A stretch of 64,000 nt of DNA from assembly GCA_050012775.1 (NCBI GenBank), contig JBEKGN010000001.1, positions 124,001 through 188,000 on the forward strand, written 5' to 3'. Positions 15,290 to 25,534 of the stretch are shown piece after piece. Under the pieces are notes generated by a model. The model was given only the letters and a program-made list of their open reading frames with translations. It ran no database searches and had not been told where the DNA came from. This stretch comes from Roseiarcus sp050012775. GTDB lineage: Bacteria; Pseudomonadota; Alphaproteobacteria; Rhizobiales; Beijerinckiaceae. Within the stretch, counting starts at the first letter, position 1. The number at the start of each line of letters is the position of its first letter. Both the position numbers and the translations under genes were made by a program.

Positions 15290-16282
15290 ATGAACAATCT
15301 CATTACCGATGTCCCGGGCGTGCGCGTCGGCGCCGCGCAGGACGCGCGGCTGGCCTCGGGCGTCAGCGTGGTCGTCTTCGACGAGCCGGCGACCGGCGGC
15401 ATGGCGGTCCCCGGCGGAGCGCCGGCTTTGCGCGACGGCGCGCTGCTCGCCCCGGAGATGACGGTCGCCCAGGTCGACGGCTTCGTGCTTTCCGGCGGCT
15501 CGGCCTTCGGCCTCGATGCGGCGGGCGGCGTCATGGCTTATCTCGCCGCGCAGGGGCGCGGCTTCACGGTGGGATCCGTGCATGTGCCGATCGTTCCCGG
15601 CGCCGCGCTGTTCGATCTCGACAACGGCGGCGACAAGGCCTGGGGCCGCCGCGCGCCCTACGGCGATCTCGGCTTCGAGGCGGCGGCGAGCGCCGCAGTG
15701 GACTTCGCGCTGGGCACGGCGGGCGCCGGCTACGGGGCGACGACCTACGACCTGAAAGGCGGGCTCGGCTCGGCGAGTGCGACGTCCTCGCGCGGCTTCG
15801 TCGTCGGCGCCCTGGTCGCGGTCAATTCGGTCGGGCGCGCGACGCGCGGCTCGAGTCCGCATTTCTGGGCGGCGGCCTATGAACGCGACGCGGAATTCGG
15901 CGGGCTCGGCGCCGGCGGCGCGCCCGCCGCCGATGCGCTCACCTTGGCGCTCAAACGCGACGCGCCCGCCAACACGACGCTCGCCGTCGTCGCCACGGAC
16001 GCGGCCTTCGGCAAGGCGCAGATGACGAGAGTGGCGATCATGGCCTCGAGCGGCTTCGCGCTGGCGCTGCGCCCCGCTCTCGCGCCAGCGGACGGCGACA
16101 TCGTCTTCGCCGCCTCGACGGCGCGCGCGGCTCGGGTCCCGGACTTGCGCGATCTCACCGAGATCGGGACCCTCGCGGCCGAATGCGTCGCGCGGGCGAT
16201 CGCGCGCGGGATTTACGAGGCGACTCCCCTCCCCTTCCCCGGCGCCCGGCCGAGCTGGCGCCAGCGCTATGGCGCGCCCTAG
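15290..16282 (+). CDS. P1-family (S58, DmpA/NylC-like) self-processing peptidase
   Basis: An N-terminal-nucleophile hydrolase of peptidase family S58, which includes DmpA aminopeptidase and the nylon-oligomer hydrolase NylC. The 330-residue protein begins MNNLITDVPGVRVG, the family opening. The motif ANTTLAVVATDAAF places the predicted autocleavage between Asn228 and Thr229, making Thr the nucleophile. An Asn-Thr site is the NylC pattern rather than the Ser of DmpA. The natural substrate is unknown. Start ATG 15290 was chosen over a 38-residue upstream extension that lacks family similarity. The stop overlaps by 4 bases the stop of the convergent FAD oxidase. Confidence 0.88.
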   Translation: MNNLITDVPGVRVGAAQDARLASGVSVVVFDEPATGGMAVPGGAPALRDGALLAPEMTVAQVDGFVLSGGSAFGLDAAGGVMAYLAAQGRGFTVGSVHVPIVPGAALFDLDNGGDKAWGRRAPYGDLGFEAAASAAVDFALGTAGAGYGATTYDLKGGLGSASATSSRGFVVGALVAVNSVGRATRGSSPHFWAAAYERDAEFGGLGAGGAPAADALTLALKRDAPANTTLAVVATDAAFGKAQMTRVAIMASSGFALALRPALAPADGDIVFAASTARAARVPDLRDLTEIGTLAAECVARAIARGIYEATPLPFPGARPSWRQRYGAP

Positions 16283-17532
16283 CCGAAGCGGTCCGCCCGG
16301 AACGGCGCGGGGTCGACGAACGGCGCCTCGCCCGCCATCATCTGCGCCAGCAACAGGCCGCTGACCGGACCGAGCGTCAGGCCGAGATGCTGATGGCCGA
16401 AATCGAACCACAGGCCCTTGTGGCGCGGCGCCGGGCCGATGACCGGAGCCATGTCGGGCAGGCACGGCCGGCGCCCCAGCCAGGGCTGCGGGTCGCGCCG
16501 CTCGGCGAGCGGAAACAGCTCGCGGCCGAACGGCTCGAGACGATCGAGATGGGCGCTGGAGGGCGGATCGTCGCGGCGCGCGAATTCGGCGCCGGTGGTG
16601 AGGCGGACGCCGCGCGCCATCGGCGTGATGATGTAGCCCTTTTCGAGATCGAACACCGGCCGACCGAGCGCTGCGTTTCCCTTAGCGCCGTAATGCATGT
16701 GATAGCCGCGCTTGACCCCGAGCGGCAGGCGATAGCCGAGCGCCGTGGTGATATCCTCCGCCCAGACGCCAAGCGCGACGACGACGTCGGGGGCTTGCAG
16801 CGGGCCGTCCTGCGTGGCCACCGCCCATCCCGCGCCGCTGGCGATGAGCGAGCGCGCGTCGCCCTTGACCAGCCTCCCGCCGCGCTTGAGCAGAAGATCG
16901 GCGTAGGATTTGGCCAAGGCCTCGGGATCGGGGGTCGTCAGCGGTTCGGTGAAATGCACGCCGCCCTTGGCGACCTCGCTCAGATGCGGCTCGAGCGCGA
17001 CGAGCTGCTCGCGGTTCAGCATGGCGGTCGGCATGCCGTAGGGCTTGATCTCCTCGGCGTCGGCGAGCGCGAGGTCCTCACCGCGCGAGGTGCGGAAAAC
17101 TTTGATCCAGCCGCCTTCCCGCAGCAGCGCCTGCGCGCCGGCCGGCCCGGCGATCGCGAGATGTTCCGGCAGGCAGCGCATGACCAGCCCGCGCATCGCC
17201 ATCGCCGTGGCCATCCGCGACTTCGGTGAGGAGGCGAGAAAATAGCGCCACAGCCACGGCGCGATCGAAGGAAGGGCGCTGTAGCGAATTTGCACGCGCG
17301 GATCGAGGTTGAGCGCGGCGACGGCGATTTCGAGCGGCGCGCGCGGAAACACATAGGGGAAGACCGCCTCGCTCTGCACGATGCCGGAGTTGCCGGAGCT
17401 CGTCTCGCCCGCGACGGCGCCGAGGCGATCGACGAGCGTGACCGCGCGGCCGCGCGCCTGCAAGTACAGCGCCGCGCAGACGCCGACGATGCCGGCGCCC
17501 AGGACGATGACATCGGTTTTCGAAGACGACAC
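16279..17532 (-). CDS. FAD-dependent D-amino-acid dehydrogenase (DadA-like)
   Basis: A DAO-superfamily flavoprotein that oxidises an amine or D-amino acid to the imine or keto acid. The 417-residue protein starts with an FAD-binding Rossmann motif (VIVLGAGIVGVCAALYL), and the ETSSGNSG segment resembles the DadA signature. The C-terminal block (DFGHQHLGLTLGPVSG) closes the FAD site. The GTG start at 17532 was chosen because AGGAGA lies 9 bases upstream; the longer in-frame ATG would add 24 residues without similarity. The true substrate is not determined by sequence. It is divergent from purB across about 150 bases. Confidence 0.88.
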   Translation of the reverse strand: MSSSKTDVIVLGAGIVGVCAALYLQARGRAVTLVDRLGAVAGETSSGNSGIVQSEAVFPYVFPRAPLEIAVAALNLDPRVQIRYSALPSIAPWLWRYFLASSPKSRMATAMAMRGLVMRCLPEHLAIAGPAGAQALLREGGWIKVFRTSRGEDLALADAEEIKPYGMPTAMLNREQLVALEPHLSEVAKGGVHFTEPLTTPDPEALAKSYADLLLKRGGRLVKGDARSLIASGAGWAVATQDGPLQAPDVVVALGVWAEDITTALGYRLPLGVKRGYHMHYGAKGNAALGRPVFDLEKGYIITPMARGVRLTTGAEFARRDDPPSSAHLDRLEPFGRELFPLAERRDPQPWLGRRPCLPDMAPVIGPAPRHKGLWFDFGHQHLGLTLGPVSGLLLAQMMAGEAPFVDPAPFRADRFG

Positions 17533-17686
17533 GCGGCGTTTCTCCTTGTTGCGGACTTGCGGCCCCAATGTGCCCGGGGGAACGCGCTTCTGGCAATGGG
17601 CCATGAAGACGCGGGAGCGGGCCTCGATCTTTGCGCCGGCTTCCTATAGACCCCTTCTGCCCTTTTCCCCAACGGACCCGCCCCAC

Positions 17687-18991
17687 ATGATCCCGCGCTA
17701 TTCCCGCCCCGAAATGGTCGCGATCTGGGCGCCGCAGACGCGCTTCAAGATCTGGTTCGAGATCGAGGCGCACGCCTGCGACGCGCTCGCCGAGATCGGG
17801 GTCATCCCCAAGGAGAGCGCTCGGGCGATTTGGGAGAAGGCGGGGAACGTGACCTTCGATGTCGCGCGCATCGACGAGATCGAGCGCGTCACCAAGCACG
17901 ACGTCATCGCTTTCCTGACCCATCTGGCCGAATTCATCGGCCCGGATTCGCGCTTCGTGCACCAGGGCATGACGAGTTCCGACGTGCTCGACACGTGTCT
18001 GGCCGTGCAGTTGCAGCGCGCCAGCGACATTCTGATCGCCGACGTCGAAGCCCTTCTCGCGGCGCTGAAGCGGCGCGCCTTCGAGCACAAGCTGACGCCG
18101 ACGATCGGGCGCTCGCACGGCATCCACGCCGAGCCGACCACCTTCGGCCTCAAGCTCGCGCTGGCCTACGCCGAGTTCACGCGCGCTCACGCGCGGCTCG
18201 TCGCGGCGCGCGCGGAAATCTCGACCTGCGTCATTTCGGGCGCGGTGGGCACCTTCGCCAACATCGATCCGCGCGTCGAGGAGCATGTCGCGAAGAAGAT
18301 GGGCCTGGTTCCCGAGCCGATTTCGACGCAGGTGATCCCGCGCGACCGCCACGCCGCCTTCTTCGCCGCGCTCGGCGTCGTCGCCTCGTCGATCGAACGC
18401 CTCGCCACCGAAATCCGCCATCTCCAGCGCACCGAAGTGCTGGAAGCGGAGGAGTTTTTCTCCGAGGGGCAGAAGGGCTCCTCGGCGATGCCGCACAAGC
18501 GCAATCCCGTGCTGACGGAAAACCTGACGGGCCTCGCGCGCATGGTGCGCTCGGCGGTGACGCCGGCGCTCGAGGACGTCGCGTTATGGCACGAGCGCGA
18601 CATTTCCCATTCCTCGGTCGAGCGCATGATCGGCCCGGACGCGACGATCACGCTCGATTTCGCGCTCGCGCGGCTGGCGGGCGTCGTCGACAAGCTCGTC
18701 GTCTATCCCGAAAACATGCGCAAGAATCTCGACCGGCTCGGCGGCCTCATCCATTCCCAGCGCGTGCTGCTCGCGCTGACGCAGAAGGGCGTCTCGCGCG
18801 AGGACGCTTATGGGCTGGTGCAGCGCAACGCCATGCCGGTGTGGCGCGGCGAAGGCGACTTCCTGAGCCTGCTCAAGGCCGACAAGGACGTCGCCGCCGC
18901 GCTCAGCCCTGGGGAGCTCGAAGCGCTGTTCGACCTCGGCTATCACTTGAAACACGTCGACACGATTTTCGCGCGCGTGTTCGGGGGCTGA
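17687..18991 (+). CDS. purB: Adenylosuccinate lyase
   Basis: Fumarase/aspartase-superfamily enzyme used twice in purine synthesis: cleavage of SAICAR to AICAR and of adenylosuccinate to AMP. The 434-residue protein begins MIPRYSRPEMVAIW, typical of the compact Rhizobiales PurB. It carries the TSSDVLDT active-site segment and the superfamily signature GSSAMPHKRNP with its mobile catalytic-loop Ser. The start at 17687 matches the family N-terminus, although the frame stays open further upstream. It is followed by a GC-rich palindrome at 19080-19105 shared with the convergent DUF2852 gene. Confidence 0.96.
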   Translation: MIPRYSRPEMVAIWAPQTRFKIWFEIEAHACDALAEIGVIPKESARAIWEKAGNVTFDVARIDEIERVTKHDVIAFLTHLAEFIGPDSRFVHQGMTSSDVLDTCLAVQLQRASDILIADVEALLAALKRRAFEHKLTPTIGRSHGIHAEPTTFGLKLALAYAEFTRAHARLVAARAEISTCVISGAVGTFANIDPRVEEHVAKKMGLVPEPISTQVIPRDRHAAFFAALGVVASSIERLATEIRHLQRTEVLEAEEFFSEGQKGSSAMPHKRNPVLTENLTGLARMVRSAVTPALEDVALWHERDISHSSVERMIGPDATITLDFALARLAGVVDKLVVYPENMRKNLDRLGGLIHSQRVLLALTQKGVSREDAYGLVQRNAMPVWRGEGDFLSLLKADKDVAAALSPGELEALFDLGYHLKHVDTIFARVFGG

Positions 18992-19079
18992 TTGCGCAGG
19001 CCCTCATCCGGCCCTTCGGGCCACCTCTCAGCGAACGAGACGTTCGCCTGACACCCGCCAAGCGGGAGAAGCGAAAAAG

Positions 19080-19105
19080 CCCCTCTCCGGCTTGCGGGAG
19101 AGGGG
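19080..19105. repeat. REP-like palindrome between purB and the DUF2852 gene
   Basis: A 26-base imperfect palindrome (CCCCTCTCC...GGAGAGGGG) followed by GTTGGGGTGAGGG. It lies between two convergent stops and could serve as a transcript end for both. The same architecture, a CTCCCC-type stem followed by a G-rich tail, occurs at 55837-55862 and 59427-59452. Confidence 0.6.
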
Positions 19106-19125
19106 TTGGGGTGAGGGCGAGGGCC

Positions 19126-19635
19126 TTACGCCTGCGGCCGGTTGCGCGCGTTCATGAAGCCCTCGAATTCCTCGCGATCCTTGGCCTTGCGGACATTCTC
19201 GACGAATTCGGAGAATTCGCGCTGCGCCTCTTCGAGCTTGCGGCGCTCCGCCTCGAGGCGCGCGAGTTCCCCCGCCCGCCATTCGTCGAACGCGGAATTC
19301 CCGGTCGGAGCGCCGGCAGACCCGCCGCGGCCCCACGGCCCGCACGAATAGGAGCGCGACGCGCCGGCCATCGCGCTGCGCGCTTCGTTCCATTTGCCGG
19401 TCGCGAAGGTCTGCAGATCTTCGCCGCCCGTCTTTCGCTGCCAGAACTTGTAGGCCAGGATCGCCAGGCCGATCGGCCAGAAGACGATGAATCCCAGAAT
19501 CATGGCGACGAGTTCGAACGCGGTCCAGCGGCTCGCGCCGCAGCCGCGGCGTCGCCACGTCGTGTTCGCCCATTCGCCCGGCCCGAATTCCCGCGCGCCA
19601 TTCGACCCGCCAAAGCTGCTTTGCGCCGTGCTCAT
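19126..19635 (-). CDS. DUF2852 membrane protein
   Basis: Protein of unknown function, a family largely restricted to Rhizobiales and relatives. The 169-residue product has a polar N-terminus rich in Gly and Ser, one hydrophobic helix (about residues 42-62, MILGFIVFWPIGLAILAY) followed by KFW, and a C-terminal charged coiled coil (LARLEAERRKLEEAQREFSEF). A GGAGG ribosome binding site lies 6 bases before the start. It is convergent with purB and divergent from the DegP-like protease. Confidence 0.82.
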   Translation of the reverse strand: MSTAQSSFGGSNGAREFGPGEWANTTWRRRGCGASRWTAFELVAMILGFIVFWPIGLAILAYKFWQRKTGGEDLQTFATGKWNEARSAMAGASRSYSCGPWGRGGSAGAPTGNSAFDEWRAGELARLEAERRKLEEAQREFSEFVENVRKAKDREEFEGFMNARNRPQA

Positions 19636-19851
19636 CGAGAGCCTCCGTCATGATGCGCCGCGCCGTTGAAACCGGACTCGGCTGGCAAGACATTGGGATG
19701 CGGCGCGCCTGGCGCAAGGCCGCCGCCGGGAAATATCGCGCCACGCGGCGCAAGCCGGCGCGCGCTCATCCGCCCGCCGCTTCAATCGCTTTGCACCGCG
19801 CCGAGCCGAGCCTATATCAAGGCGCCGATCGTCCCCTTGGGAGAGCCCGCC

Positions 19852-21243
19852 TTGCTCCGTTTCGCCCTCGCCCTTGCCCTTTGCCTCGGCTTTGCCTCGG
19901 CCGAGGCGCAAACCGTCGAGAAGGCGGTCCCGCAAAGCCCGAGCGAGGCGCATTTGTCCTTCGCGCCGGTGGTCAAGAAAGTGCGGCCGGCGGTGGTCAA
20001 CGTCTACGCCTCGCGCGTCGAGACGATGGCGCGCAATCCCCTGTTCGACGATCCCGTTTTCCGCCAGTTCTTCGGCCAGCAAGGCCAGGAGTCGCGGGTC
20101 GCGCAATCGCTGGGCTCGGGCGTCATCGTCGACGCCAGCGGCCTCGTCGTCACCAATCACCACGTCATCGAGGGCATGACCGACGTGAAGGTCGCTCTGT
20201 CCGACCGTCGCGAATTCCCGGCCAAGATCGTGCTGCGCGATCCGCGCACCGATCTGGCGGTGCTGCAAATTCAGAGCGACGAGCGCTTTCCCGTGCTCGA
20301 ACTCGGGGATTCCGACGCGATCGAAGTCGGCGACTTCGTGCTGGCGATCGGCAATCCCTTCGGCGTCGGCCAGACCGTGACGCAGGGCATCGTCTCCGCT
20401 CTCGCGCGCACGCAGATCGGCATCAACGACTACGGTTTCTTCATCCAGACGGACGCCGCGATCAACCCCGGCAATTCCGGCGGCGCGCTGGTCGATCTCG
20501 ACGGACGCCTCGTCGGCATCAATTCGGCGATCGTTTCGCGCTCGGGCGGCAGCGTGGGGCTCGGCTTCGCCATTCCCGTCAACATGGTCAAGAGCGTCAT
20601 CGCGGCGGCCAAACACGGCGGCGCCACGGTCAAGCGGCCGTGGCTCGGCGCCAGCCTGCAAAACGTCACCAAGGACATCGCCGATTCGATCGGCCTTGAG
20701 CGGCCCGCCGGCGCGCTGGCGGTCAGCGTCTTCGAAGGCGGCCCGGCCGCGGCCGCAGGGCTGAAGCGCGGCGACGTCATCACGGCGATCGACGGACAGG
20801 CCGTCGACGACGCCGAAGGCGTCGGCTTCCGGCTCGGCGTGAAGCCCTTGGGCGGCGTCGCGGCGCTGACGGTTCAGCGCGGCGGCAAGTCCCTCGTCCT
20901 GCCGCTGAAACTCGCCGCGGCGCCGGAAACGCCGCCGCGCGAGGCGATCCGCATCGCCAGCCGATCGCCGTTCCAGGGCGCGCTGGTGATGAACGTCTCG
21001 CCGGCGGTGGCCGAGGAACTGTCGCTCGACGCCATCAGCGAAGGCGTCGTCGTGGCCGATGTCGCCGAAGGCTCGCTGGCCGCCAATTTCGGCGTCCAGA
21101 AGGGCGACGTCGTCCTCGAGGTCAACGGCGCAAAAATCACGACCACCCGCGATCTCGACGCCGCGAGCGGGCAGCGCGCGCGCAGCTGGGATCTGACGAT
21201 CGCGCGCGGCGGAGAGGTGATCCGCTCGCGCATCGGCGGGTAG
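19852..21243 (+). CDS. DegP/HtrA-type periplasmic serine protease with two PDZ domains
   Basis: Envelope quality-control protease. The 463-residue product has a signal peptide (residues 1-20, cleavage near AEAQ). The trypsin-like domain carries His104 (TNHHVIEG), Asp134 (DPRTDLAVLQI) and Ser209 (NPGNSGGAL). PDZ1 follows from about residue 275 and a shorter PDZ2 at the end. The start is taken as TTG 19852 because GGGAGAG sits 7 bases upstream and the signal peptide begins there; a longer frame would place non-signal sequence in front. It is distinct from but related to DegQ/MucD. An orphan ParA gene is convergent 27 bases downstream. Confidence 0.9.
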   Translation: MLRFALALALCLGFASAEAQTVEKAVPQSPSEAHLSFAPVVKKVRPAVVNVYASRVETMARNPLFDDPVFRQFFGQQGQESRVAQSLGSGVIVDASGLVVTNHHVIEGMTDVKVALSDRREFPAKIVLRDPRTDLAVLQIQSDERFPVLELGDSDAIEVGDFVLAIGNPFGVGQTVTQGIVSALARTQIGINDYGFFIQTDAAINPGNSGGALVDLDGRLVGINSAIVSRSGGSVGLGFAIPVNMVKSVIAAAKHGGATVKRPWLGASLQNVTKDIADSIGLERPAGALAVSVFEGGPAAAAGLKRGDVITAIDGQAVDDAEGVGFRLGVKPLGGVAALTVQRGGKSLVLPLKLAAAPETPPREAIRIASRSPFQGALVMNVSPAVAEELSLDAISEGVVVADVAEGSLAANFGVQKGDVVLEVNGAKITTTRDLDAASGQRARSWDLTIARGGEVIRSRIGG

Positions 21244-21270
21244 AAGTTTCCGCGCGGGGGCGCGTCGACC

Positions 21271-21927
21271 TCACGCCGCCTTGCTGGTCGGCGCCTTGGC
21301 CTTGCCGCGCGCCAGACGGCGTTTCAGCGACGCCCACAGCGCGCGCATTTCCTGGGCGGCCGCGCCGTGCGGGTTGATTTCGGTCACGCCCAGGCCGTGG
21401 CGCGCGGCTTCCTGATAGTCGACGCGAGCCAGCACGAGCGGCGAAATGAGGCCGCCCATCTCCTCGAGCGCGGCGACGGCGTTGTCGACGCGCGCGGTTT
21501 GTTGGGCCGGCGGGCACTGGTTGAGCATGAATACGAAATCGCTCGCCGCCGCCTTCAAGGCGGCGCGCGTCTGAGCGCTGGCCCAGAGGTCGAAAATGCT
21601 CGGGCGCGAGGGAATGACGTTCAGATCGGCCTCGCGCATCGCGGCCGCCGAAGCCGCGCCGTCCGCGCCAGGCGTGTCGATAATCGCGAGCGTGATCCCC
21701 TTTTTCTCCAGGGCGCCGATCAGCGCCGGCAGTTTGCCCGCCGTCGCCGCGACGACGGCGATGTCGTCGAGTTCACGAGTCTTGGACCAACTGACCAGGG
21801 AAGCCTGCGGATCCAAGTCGATGACGCAGACGCGCTCGCCGACTTCCTTGGCGGCGACCGCCAGCGAAGAAGCCAAAGTACTTTTCCCCGACCCGCCCTT
21901 CTGAGTTACGAAAGCAATCGTGCGCAT
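21271..21927 (-). CDS. ParA-family ATPase without ParB partner
   Basis: A deviant Walker-A P-loop ATPase of the ParA/MinD/Soj group. The 218-residue protein has KGGSGKST at residues 10-17, the Walker A' region VIDLDPQASLVSW and AIIDTPGAD. Many such stand-alone ParAs position protein complexes rather than plasmids. No parB or centromere-like array is adjacent, so it is not a partition locus as seen here. A ribosome binding site (GGGCGGAG) precedes the ATG. Upstream lie three ATGGTTA half-sites. The C-terminus is Lys-rich. Confidence 0.87.
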   Translation of the reverse strand: MRTIAFVTQKGGSGKSTLASSLAVAAKEVGERVCVIDLDPQASLVSWSKTRELDDIAVVAATAGKLPALIGALEKKGITLAIIDTPGADGAASAAAMREADLNVIPSRPSIFDLWASAQTRAALKAAASDFVFMLNQCPPAQQTARVDNAVAALEEMGGLISPLVLARVDYQEAARHGLGVTEINPHGAAAQEMRALWASLKRRLARGKAKAPTSKAA

Positions 21928-21975
21928 GGACTCCGCCCTTTTTAGTGCGCCCGCCGCGAATCACGGCTGGGATCA

Positions 21976-22031
21976 ATGGTTAAAATCACTGTCCATGTTT
22001 GCGGGCATTATGGTTAACAAAGTGTAACCAT
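21976..22031. promoter_or_regulatory. Repeated ATGGTTA half-sites upstream of the ParA gene
   Basis: The sequence ATGGTTA occurs directly at 21976-21982 and 22010-22016 and inverted (TAACCAT) at 22025-22031, the last two forming a hairpin-like pair with an 8-base loop. This segment is clearly less GC-rich than its surroundings. The core TTAA-N7-TAAC (22014-22028) is one mismatch from the CtrA box TTAA-N7-TTAA of alphaproteobacteria. That it is a regulatory site is inference. Confidence 0.35.
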
Positions 22032-22127
22032 CGGGGCGGGCGACAATGAAAATTCCTATGTTTCCATAGTGATACGCGTTTTCTTTCTGTATGATCGCCG
22101 CCGTTCGACGGCCCCGCTCGTCACGCC

Positions 22128-22376
22128 TCACTCGCCGTCCAGCGGCGCCGCGCCCTTGGGCTTGCCGTCGGCCGACAGCGCGATCTTTTCGATGCGCATT
22201 TCGGCGTTCTTGAGCAATTGATCGCAATGCGCCTTCAGCGCTTCGCCGCGCTCGTAGAGCTTGATGGAGTCTTCGAGCGCGACGGCGCCCTTCTCCAGCT
22301 TGTCGACGATCGATTCGAGTTCGGCCAGCGCCGTCTCGAACGGCATCTTGGCGATTTCAGCGGGCGATTCGGTCAT
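22128..22376 (-). CDS. xseB: Exodeoxyribonuclease VII small subunit
   Basis: Small subunit of the XseA/XseB nuclease that trims single-stranded DNA. The 82-residue protein matches the family: FETALAELESIVDKLEKGAVALEDSIKLYERGEAL is the conserved helical pair (residues 13-47), and the C-terminal tail is variable. A GAGG element lies upstream of the ATG. The large subunit gene xseA is not in the window, which is common in this group. Confidence 0.93.
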   Translation of the reverse strand: MTESPAEIAKMPFETALAELESIVDKLEKGAVALEDSIKLYERGEALKAHCDQLLKNAEMRIEKIALSADGKPKGAAPLDGE

Positions 22377-22418
22377 GGCGCGATCCTCGGATTCGTCGAC
22401 GGTCCTAGCGCGGGAGCC

Positions 22419-22886
22419 TCACAGCGGCAAGGCGGTCGTCTTCTTCACGGTGCGCAGCGTCATGGTCGACTGCACGCGCGAAACGCCGGGCAATTGCGTG
22501 AGAATGTCGGTGTGGATGCGCTCGAAGTCGCGCGCGTCGCGAAACGCGATCCGCAGGAGATAATCGGAGGCGCCGGCCAGAAGATAGCATTCGATGATCT
22601 CGGCGTGACGGCGGACTTCCTGCTCGAATCGATCGAGCGCCGCCCGGCCCTGCTGGTCCAGCGTCACCGAGACGAAGGCGGCGCCGGGGAGGTCCGCGGC
22701 GACCGGATCGAGCAGCATGACATAGCCCGCGATGATCCCGCTGTCCTCGAGCATGCGGACCCGCCGAAGGCACGCCGATTGCGACAGATGGACCCGGTCG
22801 GCCAATTCCGCGTTGGTCAGACGGCCGTCGCGCATCAATTCGCGCAGGATCGCCCGGTCGCGATCGTCGATTTCGTCAATTCGCAT
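22419..22886 (-). CDS. Lrp/AsnC-family regulator, probable alanine dehydrogenase activator
   Basis: A 155-residue feast/famine regulator with an N-terminal helix-turn-helix (residues about 5-60, including LTNAELADRVHLSQSACLRR) and a C-terminal RAM ligand domain. It is divergent from ald across 125 bases, the arrangement of AldR/Ald pairs, so alanine or another amino acid is the likely effector (inference from context). The start at 22886 has GAGAGA 3-8 bases upstream and gives the normal N-terminus; a 21-residue upstream extension is rejected. Confidence 0.9.
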   Translation of the reverse strand: MRIDEIDDRDRAILRELMRDGRLTNAELADRVHLSQSACLRRVRMLEDSGIIAGYVMLLDPVAADLPGAAFVSVTLDQQGRAALDRFEQEVRRHAEIIECYLLAGASDYLLRIAFRDARDFERIHTDILTQLPGVSRVQSTMTLRTVKKTTALPL

Positions 22887-23011
22887 AATCTCTCTCGAAT
22901 CGAGCCAGAATTCGCATATCATGCCAGAAGCCGGCGGCGACAGCCCCATTTGGGAGAGAAATTTCTTCGACGCCGCAGGATCATACGGTTTCCAGATGAC
23001 GGGAGGATTCG

Positions 23012-24127
<1,116 letters not shown>

Positions 24128-24131
24128 GCGC

Positions 24132-25328
24132 TCAGCGCGCCGCGCCCACCGGAGCCGCCGCGCTCGCCTGAGCCACGACCGTCGCCGGCGGCAGGTCGCC
24201 GCGGCCGTTGAGGGCGCCGGGAGCCCAGTTCAGGCCGACGCGCATGGCGTAGAAGATATGCGCGCCGATGCGGTCGACGCGCCGCAGCGAGGGCGCCCAG
24301 AACGGATAGACGTAATTGGCGTGGTAGTTGAGCGCCTCGGCGACCTTCGGATTGTAGTTGACGCCGCTGACGACCTCCTGCGCGATGCGGGTCGCCACCG
24401 CCCAGGCGCCGGGCTCTTCGATGCGCAGCGATTTGCCTTCGCAGGCGAAGGAGAACTGGCACGCGAAGGGATGGTTGCGATCCTGATAGACGACCGCGCA
24501 GACGTCGCTCGGGAAAATGCCGCTGCGCACGCGGTTGAGCACGACCTGCGCGACCGCGGCCTGGCCCGGCTCGGGTTCGCTGCGCGACTCGAAATAGATC
24601 GCCTCGGCGAGGCAGCGCATCTGCCGCGCCGAATCCTTGGGGTCGATCAGCGCGGAATAATTCGGCTTGCCGTTGGCGTCGGATTGCGCCGCCACCGTCG
24701 TTTGCGCGGCCGGGCGCGCGGCGGCGACGATCAACTTGCCGTCGCTCGGCGTCGGCGTCGAGGAATTCAGCGCCAGCTCCAGCGGCACGCCCGGCGTCGC
24801 GCCATCGTCGAATTGCCGTAGCGGCTGGCTGGCCGCGATCTCCGCGCCGGAGAGGATCGCCGTCGGGCTGCGCGACTCCTGCGGCCAGTCCTCGGCGCCG
24901 TCGTCGCCTGATGGGGCCGGCCGCCGCAGATGGGCGTCGAAGCCGGGGCGAAGGACGATGAAGGGATCGCCTTTGCGCGTGCGGTCGATCGCGGGGAAAT
25001 TCGCCTTGCCCTGTTTGACCGCCGCATTCGGCTCGATTTCGTCGGGAATCGCGTTGAGATCCTCGGGGGCCCCGAGCGTCAAACGGGCCTCCAGGATCGG
25101 ATAATCGTCGCCGTCGCGCGCCGTGGAGGGCGCGGGCAAGCCGAACGTCGAGGCGAGAAACGCTTCGCGAACGGGCGAGGCGCGGTCGCCGCGAGCCTTT
25201 TGCGCGACGAGGCCGCCGGTCCCGCCAGCATCCTGTCCGGCTTGCGCGGTGATCGACACGACAAGCCCCAGCGCGATGCCCCAGGGCGCGACGGCCGAAC
25301 CTGCCCAGGCTAAACGCGAACGACCCAT
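24132..25328 (-). CDS. SleB-type cell wall hydrolase
   Basis: A predicted peptidoglycan hydrolase with a C-terminal Hydrolase_2/SleB domain, the fold of spore-cortex lytic enzymes that also serves wall remodelling in non-sporulating proteobacteria. The 398-residue protein has an N-terminal signal or anchor (residues about 10-30) and a long Pro/Ala-rich variable region. The catalytic domain runs from about residue 250, with the conserved EAIYFESRSEP (candidate catalytic Glu) and AVAQVVLNRVRSG. The start at 25328 was chosen because the signal sequence begins there. Convergent with ald, 4 bases apart. Confidence 0.87.
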   Translation of the reverse strand: MGRSRLAWAGSAVAPWGIALGLVVSITAQAGQDAGGTGGLVAQKARGDRASPVREAFLASTFGLPAPSTARDGDDYPILEARLTLGAPEDLNAIPDEIEPNAAVKQGKANFPAIDRTRKGDPFIVLRPGFDAHLRRPAPSGDDGAEDWPQESRSPTAILSGAEIAASQPLRQFDDGATPGVPLELALNSSTPTPSDGKLIVAAARPAAQTTVAAQSDANGKPNYSALIDPKDSARQMRCLAEAIYFESRSEPEPGQAAVAQVVLNRVRSGIFPSDVCAVVYQDRNHPFACQFSFACEGKSLRIEEPGAWAVATRIAQEVVSGVNYNPKVAEALNYHANYVYPFWAPSLRRVDRIGAHIFYAMRVGLNWAPGALNGRGDLPPATVVAQASAAAPVGAAR

Positions 25329-25534
25329 ACGCAACCCACGCTGTGATTGAACGCCATCGCCGATGCCGCGTCGAACGCTTGCGCGTCGCGCTTTTGGCTC
25401 GTTCCGCCGGGCGGCTTGACCCGCCCCGCGCAAATCGAGCGCTTTTCTTCATACCGGCTTAAGGTTGCGGGCGGGTTACCGGGCAAATTCCGGTCGCGTC
25501 CCGCAATGGGTCACGCGCGCGGGCGGATTTTCGC

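Noticed and set aside
21973..22227. An 84-residue minus-strand frame beside xseB
   Set aside because: It overlaps xseB in another frame and its tail lies in AT-rich promoter-like DNA.
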